From JBECKR01 sp040235415 (GTDB lineage Bacteria > Acidobacteriota > Polarisedimenticolia > Polarisedimenticolales > Polarisedimenticolaceae), in contig JBECKR010000276.1 in NCBI GenBank assembly GCA_040235415.1, forward strand, positions 1-8,813: 8,813 nt of DNA. Direction: 5' to 3'. Shown here piece by piece: positions 5,585 through 8,813 of the stretch (positions within the stretch are counted from its first letter, which is position 1; every line of letters begins with the position of its first letter). The notes beneath the pieces were generated by a model, which was not told the DNA's origin, made no database searches, and worked only from the letters and a program-made list of their open reading frames with translations. The position numbers and the translations under genes were made by a program.

Positions 5585-6517
5585 GTGGACGCCGAGGGCT
5601 CGTTCGAGACCCGCGACCCCGAGTTCGCCGCGCTCCTCGACCTCGCCCGTCGAGCCGCACGCACGCAGGCCACCGTCCTGATCACGGGGGAGAGCGGAGC
5701 CGGGAAGAGTCGCCTGGCCCGGTGGATCCACGCGGTGAGCGCGCGAGCCGCGGGGCCGTTCATCGAGGTGGCGTGCGCCAACCTCCCGCCGGACCTCTCG
5801 GAGAGCATCCTGTTCGGGCACGAGCGCGGCGCGTTCACCGGAGCGCACGAGTCGCGTCCCGGCCGGTTCGAGCTCGCCGACGCGGGGACGCTGTTCCTCG
5901 ACGACGTTCAAGAGCTCGCTCCCGAGGTCCAGGCGAAGGTCCTACGGGCGATCGAGCTGCGGCGGTTCGAGCGCCTCGGCGGCGGAGATACGGTCCGGGT
6001 CGACGTCCGAATCGTCACGACGCTGCGCGACCGTCCCGAGCGCCTGATCGTGGAAGGCCGGTTGCGCGAGGACCTGTATCACCGCCTCAACGTCGTCCAT
6101 GTCCGCCTACCCGCCTTGCGGGAGCGCGCCGGCGACGTTCCGGTCCTCGCGGAGACATTCCTGCGCGAGGCGACCGAGCTGCACGGGCTGTCGCCGAAGC
6201 GCTTCGCGGCGGAGACGCTCGATCGCCTGCAGCGCTACCCCTGGCCGGGAAACGTGCGCGAGCTGCGCCACGCGGTCGAGTCCGCCGCGGTGCTGTCGGA
6301 GGGCCCCGAGGTCGCTCCGGGCGATCTCCCCGAGGCGTTCTCGGTCGCTGCGCCGGCGATGCTCGCCGTCGAGGCGGAGCGGGGAACGACCCTCGCGGAG
6401 CTCGAGCGCGACTACATCGACGAGGTGCTGCGCCGGACCCGGGGGAACAAGACCGCGGCGGCGCGGATCTTGGGGATTCACCGCAAGACGCTCCACGATC
6501 GTCTCCGGCGCCGCTGA
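5585..6517 (+). CDS. Stand-alone sigma-54 activator-type AAA+ protein with Fis-type HTH (PspF-like architecture)
   Basis: From GTG 5585 (GAGG 6 nt upstream) this is a 310-residue protein. Domain order: a sigma-54 interaction AAA+ domain (about 5-235) and a C-terminal Fis-type helix-turn-helix (last 23 residues, NKTAAARILGIHRKTLHDRL). No receiver, GAF or PAS domain precedes the ATPase, an arrangement like PspF. Visible motifs are Walker A GESGAGKS (35-42), the sigma-54-contacting GAFTGA (82-87), arginine-finger candidates R161 and R167 in LREDLYHRLN, and YPWPGNVREL. Two motifs are unusual. Walker B reads LFLDD, with Asp where the catalytic Glu normally sits (D107). The sensor I segment reads VTTLRD, where ATNRD is usual. 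ATP hydrolysis may therefore be weak or altered. I cannot name its target. It sits between rsfS and rlmH and is followed by rlmH after 21 nt, so it is probably co-transcribed with housekeeping genes. Confidence 0.9.
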   Translation: MDAEGSFETRDPEFAALLDLARRAARTQATVLITGESGAGKSRLARWIHAVSARAAGPFIEVACANLPPDLSESILFGHERGAFTGAHESRPGRFELADAGTLFLDDVQELAPEVQAKVLRAIELRRFERLGGGDTVRVDVRIVTTLRDRPERLIVEGRLREDLYHRLNVVHVRLPALRERAGDVPVLAETFLREATELHGLSPKRFAAETLDRLQRYPWPGNVRELRHAVESAAVLSEGPEVAPGDLPEAFSVAAPAMLAVEAERGTTLAELERDYIDEVLRRTRGNKTAAARILGIHRKTLHDRLRRR

Positions 6518-6538
6518 GCGGTCGGGATCGAGGACGAC

Positions 6539-7003
6539 GTGCGCATCCGCATCGTCACGGTCGGGCGCCTGCGGCGCGAGGCCCACGTCACGCTGGTCGA
6601 CGACTACCTCCGGCGCGTGCGCAGGCTGGGTGTGACGGTCGAGCTCGCGACGGTCCCCGCGATTCGCGCGGGCACGCGCTACAGCAAGGACCACGTCCGG
6701 GAGCGCGAGGGCCGCGCGCTCCTCGCCGCGCTCCCCGAGAGGGGCACGGTCGTCGCGCTCGATCGGACCGGCGACCCGCTCTCGAGCGAGCGGCTTGCCG
6801 CCCGGATCGAGAAGTGGGCGTCGCCGGTCGCGACGTTCGTCGTCGGCGGACCCCTCGGGCTGGACCCGGCGATGCGCGATCGCGCGGACGTCGTGCTCTC
6901 GCTCGGCCCGATGACCCTGCCCCACGAGCTCGCGCTCGTCGTTCTCGCCGAGCAGATCTACCGCGCCTTCACCATCCGGACGGGGCTGCCCTACCACAAG
7001 TGA
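6539..7003 (+). CDS. rlmH: 23S rRNA (pseudouridine-1915-N3) methyltransferase RlmH
   Basis: This 154-residue protein of normal RlmH length methylates pseudouridine 1915 in helix 69 of 23S rRNA on assembled 70S ribosomes, using S-adenosylmethionine. It is a SPOUT-class enzyme. The trefoil-knot region shows FVVGGPLGLDPAM, LSLGPMTLPHELALVVLAEQIYRA and the terminal PYHK. The start is GTG 6539 with GAGG 5 nt upstream. One family position differs: the usual HxxAR reads HELAL, with L133 in place of the common arginine. Presence near rsfS is typical in many phyla, and here the AAA+ gene lies between them. Confidence 0.95.
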   Translation: MRIRIVTVGRLRREAHVTLVDDYLRRVRRLGVTVELATVPAIRAGTRYSKDHVREREGRALLAALPERGTVVALDRTGDPLSSERLAARIEKWASPVATFVVGGPLGLDPAMRDRADVVLSLGPMTLPHELALVVLAEQIYRAFTIRTGLPYHK

Positions 7004-7017
7004 GCCGGGGGGCTCGC
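7000..7017 (+). terminator. Hairpin at the rlmH stop codon (weak terminator candidate)
   Basis: GAGCC (7002-7006) and GGCTC (7011-7015) pair around a GGGG loop. The stem can extend by a G-T and a G-C pair to 7000/7017. Only two T residues follow and they belong to the next -35 box, so intrinsic termination would be inefficient. It marks the boundary between the obgE-to-rlmH run and the next promoter. Confidence 0.35.
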
Positions 7018-7045
7018 TTGACGGGCCGGGACGCCGTGCTCTAAT
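7018..7045 (+). promoter_or_regulatory. Predicted sigma-70-type promoter for the lapA-lapB-like gene
   Basis: TTGACG (7018-7023, 5 of 6) and TCTAAT (7040-7045, 5 of 6) are spaced by 16 nt. The start site would fall near 7052, giving a leader of about 50 nt. The -35 begins directly after the rlmH stop-codon hairpin. This suggests the membrane TPR gene has its own transcription start, separate from the ribosome-related genes upstream. Confidence 0.65.
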
Positions 7046-7048
7046 CTT

Positions 7049-7061
7049 CCGGTTCGACCGG
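7049..7061 (+). promoter_or_regulatory. Inverted repeat CCGGT-TCG-ACCGG at the predicted transcription start
   Basis: A perfect 5-bp inverted repeat with a 3-nt centre lies 4 nt downstream of the predicted -10 and would span the start site. It could be an operator half-site pair or a short 5' RNA hairpin. It is short and GC-rich, so chance is a real possibility. Confidence 0.3.
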
Positions 7062-7102
7062 TCTCGAGCCTCCAACCTCCGGTCGCGCCGGTGGATCCCT
7101 CG

Positions 7103-8473
7103 ATGAAGGTCCGCACCCTCTTGCTCATCCTGCTGCTGGTCGCCGCCACGCTCGGCGCCGCGTTGCTGTTCGACGCGAACCGTGCGGTGCTGTCCCAGGA
7201 CTTCAGGATCTGGAAGGGCCACACGATCTCGATCGGCTTGGCGCTCGTCCTGACGCTGACCGCCGGCATCCTGATCACGTTCCTCGCGGGCGTCGCGAGG
7301 GAAGCGGGTCAGATGCTCGAGCGCCGCCGTCGTCGCCTGACTTCGCGCAAGCAGGAGGACATCGAGGAAGAGTACTCGCGCGGTCTCGTGGCGGTTCTCG
7401 AGGGTCGCGTACAGGAGGCGCTCGCGCACTTCCGGAAGGTCCTCGAGCGCGACAGCCGGCACTTCAACACGCTCCTCAAGCTCGGCGAGGTTCTGCGTAT
7501 CGAGGGCCGCTACGCCGAGGCCATCGAGTACCACCGCAAGGCGCATCACCTCAAGGAAGAGGACACGCGGCCGCTGTACGCCCTCGTCGAGGACTACGAG
7601 GCGAAGGGCGACATGGACCGCGCGCGCGCCGTGCTCGGCAAGATCATCGCGATCAACAAGAGCTCGATCTCCGCGTGGCGGAAGCTCCGCTCGCTTCACC
7701 TCAAGGAGCGCAATTGGGTGAAGGCGCTCGAGGCGCACGAGCAGGTCGAGCGGCTGTCGGACCAAGAGGACCCGCGCGACAAGGCGGACCGGCGCTTCGG
7801 GCGCGGCATCCGTTTCGAGATCGCCTCGCAGCACCTCGACGAGGAACGTCCCAAGGACGCGGCGGCGAACCTGCGCAAGCTGCTCAAGGAGGACGCACAG
7901 TTCATTCCGGCCCACGTCCGCTTGGGAGAAGCGCTGCGCGCGCTCGGCCAGGACGGCGAGGCGGTCGAGGCCTGGTTCCACGGCTTCGAGCAAACCGGCT
8001 CCCCGATCTTCCTGACGGTGCTCGAGGAGCACTATCTGGCGCGCGAGCAGCCGCTCCAGGCGATCGAGGCGCTGAAGCGGTGCGTCGGGCGTTCCTCGAA
8101 GGACACGCTGGCTCGCTTCTATCTCGGGAAGCTCTACTTCCGGCTCGAGATGCTCGACGATGCGTTCAACGTCTTGGGAGCGCTCGAGGGCCGCGCGACG
8201 TACGCGCCGACGTTGCACTACCTCTTGGGGCGGATCCACGAACGCAGGAAGAACCACCGCGCCGCCGCGATCGAGTACCGCAAGGTCATCAAGGAGATGG
8301 ACCTCGTCCAGCTCGAGTACCGCTGCCGCGCGTGCGGCGAGACGCTCATGGAGTGGAGCGCGCGCTGCCCGAGCTGCCAGGAGTGGAACGTCGTCGAGGT
8401 GAATTTCCGCGAAGAGGTCTCCCTCGAGCAGCTCGGGCTCGCGCCGGCCCCGATCTACTCCGCCCGTCCCTGA
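7103..8473 (+). CDS. LapA-LapB-like fusion: membrane-anchored TPR protein with C-terminal zinc ribbon
   Basis: From ATG 7103 this is a 456-residue protein. A GTG at 7091 would add four residues, but the GTGGA around it looks like the ribosome site for 7103. Two hydrophobic spans (about 6-22 and 42-64) separated by ~20 residues containing FRIWKGHTISIGL recall LapA (DUF1049). A basic stretch (RRRRR, 74-78) follows, marking a probable cytoplasmic side. Residues ~87-400 are a series of TPR-like helix pairs, with repeats ending in EAIEYHRKA, KALEAHEQV and AAAIEYRKV. The tail holds a rubredoxin-like zinc site C408, C411, C422, C425 with the CxxC-x10-CxxC spacing of E. coli LapB. LapB (YciM) controls LpxC degradation by FtsH and so LPS synthesis. 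LapA is normally a separate neighbouring protein. The LPS role here is an inference, since no lipid A genes are visible. The fold assignment is much surer than the function. Confidence 0.85.
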   Translation: MKVRTLLLILLLVAATLGAALLFDANRAVLSQDFRIWKGHTISIGLALVLTLTAGILITFLAGVAREAGQMLERRRRRLTSRKQEDIEEEYSRGLVAVLEGRVQEALAHFRKVLERDSRHFNTLLKLGEVLRIEGRYAEAIEYHRKAHHLKEEDTRPLYALVEDYEAKGDMDRARAVLGKIIAINKSSISAWRKLRSLHLKERNWVKALEAHEQVERLSDQEDPRDKADRRFGRGIRFEIASQHLDEERPKDAAANLRKLLKEDAQFIPAHVRLGEALRALGQDGEAVEAWFHGFEQTGSPIFLTVLEEHYLAREQPLQAIEALKRCVGRSSKDTLARFYLGKLYFRLEMLDDAFNVLGALEGRATYAPTLHYLLGRIHERRKNHRAAAIEYRKVIKEMDLVQLEYRCRACGETLMEWSARCPSCQEWNVVEVNFREEVSLEQLGLAPAPIYSARP

Positions 8474-8504
8474 GCCGGTCGCAATCGCCTCCCGGGAGTG
8501 TCTC

Positions 8505-8813
8505 GTGGCCCGCGCCGGCGCTTCGCGCGGGAACGCGCTACGTCCGTTCCGGCGGCTTGTGGAGCCGGTCCTCGACTGGATCTACCCCGCTCCGTGTCCC
8601 GCTTGCGGCTCGCCCGCGGGGGCGCGTCCCCGTTTCGGCTTCTGCAACCGGTGCTGGGGCGAGATGACCCCGCTGCGGCCGCCGCTGTGCCCGGGCTGCG
8701 GCGCACCGCGGCCGCGCGACACCGACCTCGACGGTCCCGCCGGGGGACGCTGCGGCCGCTGCCTGCTCCACCCTCTGGGCCTCGACCGCGCACGCGCCGC
8801 GGTGGCCTACGCC
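8505..8813 (+). CDS. comF: ComF-family protein, N-terminal zinc-ribbon part (3' truncated by window)
   Basis: The first 103 residues are visible and the frame is still open at the window end. GTG 8505 has GGGAG 6 nt upstream (8494-8498) and lies 31 nt after the preceding stop. A second in-frame GTG at 8559 lacks such a site. After a basic leader, residues 24-34 read DWIYPAPCPAC, then four CxxC pairs appear (C31/C34, C47/C50, C62/C65, C83/C86) with spacing typical of the ComF double zinc ribbon, followed by LDRARAAVAYA. ComF-type proteins carry a phosphoribosyltransferase domain downstream, which is outside the window. In naturally competent bacteria ComF is needed for DNA uptake, but the family is widespread and often of unknown substrate. 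Confidence 0.87.
   Translation, partial: MARAGASRGNALRPFRRLVEPVLDWIYPAPCPACGSPAGARPRFGFCNRCWGEMTPLRPPLCPGCGAPRPRDTDLDGPAGGRCGRCLLHPLGLDRARAAVAYA

Noticed and set aside
6510..6522. CCGC-TGA-GCGG hairpin at the AAA+ gene stop, like that at the mglA stop
   Set aside because: Both proteins end in arginine codons, so the match is easily explained by codon use. No promoter or T-run follows here, so I did not list it as a terminator.
5722..7044. A 440-codon + strand frame out of register with the AAA+ gene and rlmH
   Set aside because: The translation is Arg/Pro/Gly/Ala-rich without motifs and covers two well-supported genes in other frames.
7004..7102. Search for a sigma-54 (-24/-12) promoter near the AAA+ gene, in this gap and in 1481-1613
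   Set aside because: No GG-N10-GC element with the usual flanking bases was found in these gaps. The visible promoters are of the sigma-70 type.
6107..8257. A 716-codon open frame on the - strand
   Set aside because: It lies opposite the AAA+ gene, rlmH and the lapA-lapB-like gene, all with clear family motifs. Long antisense frames are expected in very GC-rich DNA, and the translation is a low-complexity Arg/Glu/Leu/Asp mix without a recognisable domain.
7675..8667. A 330-codon + strand frame across the end of the TPR gene into comF
   Set aside because: It is Arg/Ala-rich shadow sequence. The TPR zinc ribbon and the ComF CxxC pairs in the other frames are clearly the coding signals.
1..8813. 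tRNA or rRNA genes, CRISPR arrays, insertion sequences, defence genes
   Set aside because: None seen. Gaps between genes are all below about 140 nt, and no transposase, integrase or regularly spaced repeat is visible.
8559..8813. Alternative comF start at GTG 8559
   Set aside because: It would begin close to the family core (VEPVLDWIYP), but GTG 8505 has a well-spaced GGGAG ribosome site and 8559 has none. The upstream start is preferred, though not certain.

Overview
This window is very GC-rich bacterial chromosome with short intergenic gaps. Every confident gene lies on the + strand, and nothing looks like a phage, plasmid or transposon. The gene content is almost entirely conserved housekeeping: the DNA polymerase III / recombination cluster dnaX-ybaB-recR, then mglB-mglA, then rplU-rpmA, obgE-nadD-rsfS, a stand-alone sigma-54 activator-type AAA+ gene, rlmH, a lapA-lapB-like fusion gene, and the start of a comF-like gene. 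The very Myxococcus-like MglA/MglB pair and the very high GC suggest a Myxococcota, Acidobacteriota or similar 'deltaproteobacterial-grade' lineage. The phylum cannot be fixed from this sequence alone.

Layout. (1) Positions 1-1480: end of dnaX, then ybaB (GTGA overlap) and recR (TTG start), tightly coupled. This transcript appears to end at a hairpin built from two copies of the palindrome GGGGACTGTCCCC followed by a T-rich tract. (2) 1531-2723: a sigma-70-like promoter followed by mglB and mglA, a polarity switch made of a small GTPase and its roadblock-type GTPase-activating protein. (3) 2733-3457: a near-consensus promoter (TTGACA-N17-TAAACT), rplU, rpmA and a strong intrinsic terminator, forming a compact ribosomal-protein transcription unit. 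(4) 3490-7003: obgE, nadD, rsfS (apparently starting at CTG), a PspF-like AAA+ gene with unusual catalytic motifs, and rlmH. Three of these are ribosome-related (obgE, rsfS, rlmH) and nadD is the usual neighbour. The AAA+ gene is the odd insertion. (5) 7018-8473: a third sigma-70-like promoter and a membrane-anchored TPR protein that combines a LapA-like double-membrane-span segment with a LapB-like TPR and zinc-ribbon body. (6) 8505-8813: the N-terminal zinc-ribbon part of a ComF-family phosphoribosyltransferase, cut by the window end.

The window is mostly ordinary. I do not see a new defence, mobile or biosynthetic system. The points most worth following are the LapA-LapB fusion, the AAA+ protein that keeps GAFTGA but has altered Walker B and sensor I positions, the CTG start of rsfS, the doubled palindrome that doubles as a terminator with a 15-codon ORF running through it, and the repeated layout of a stop-codon hairpin followed at once by a promoter.
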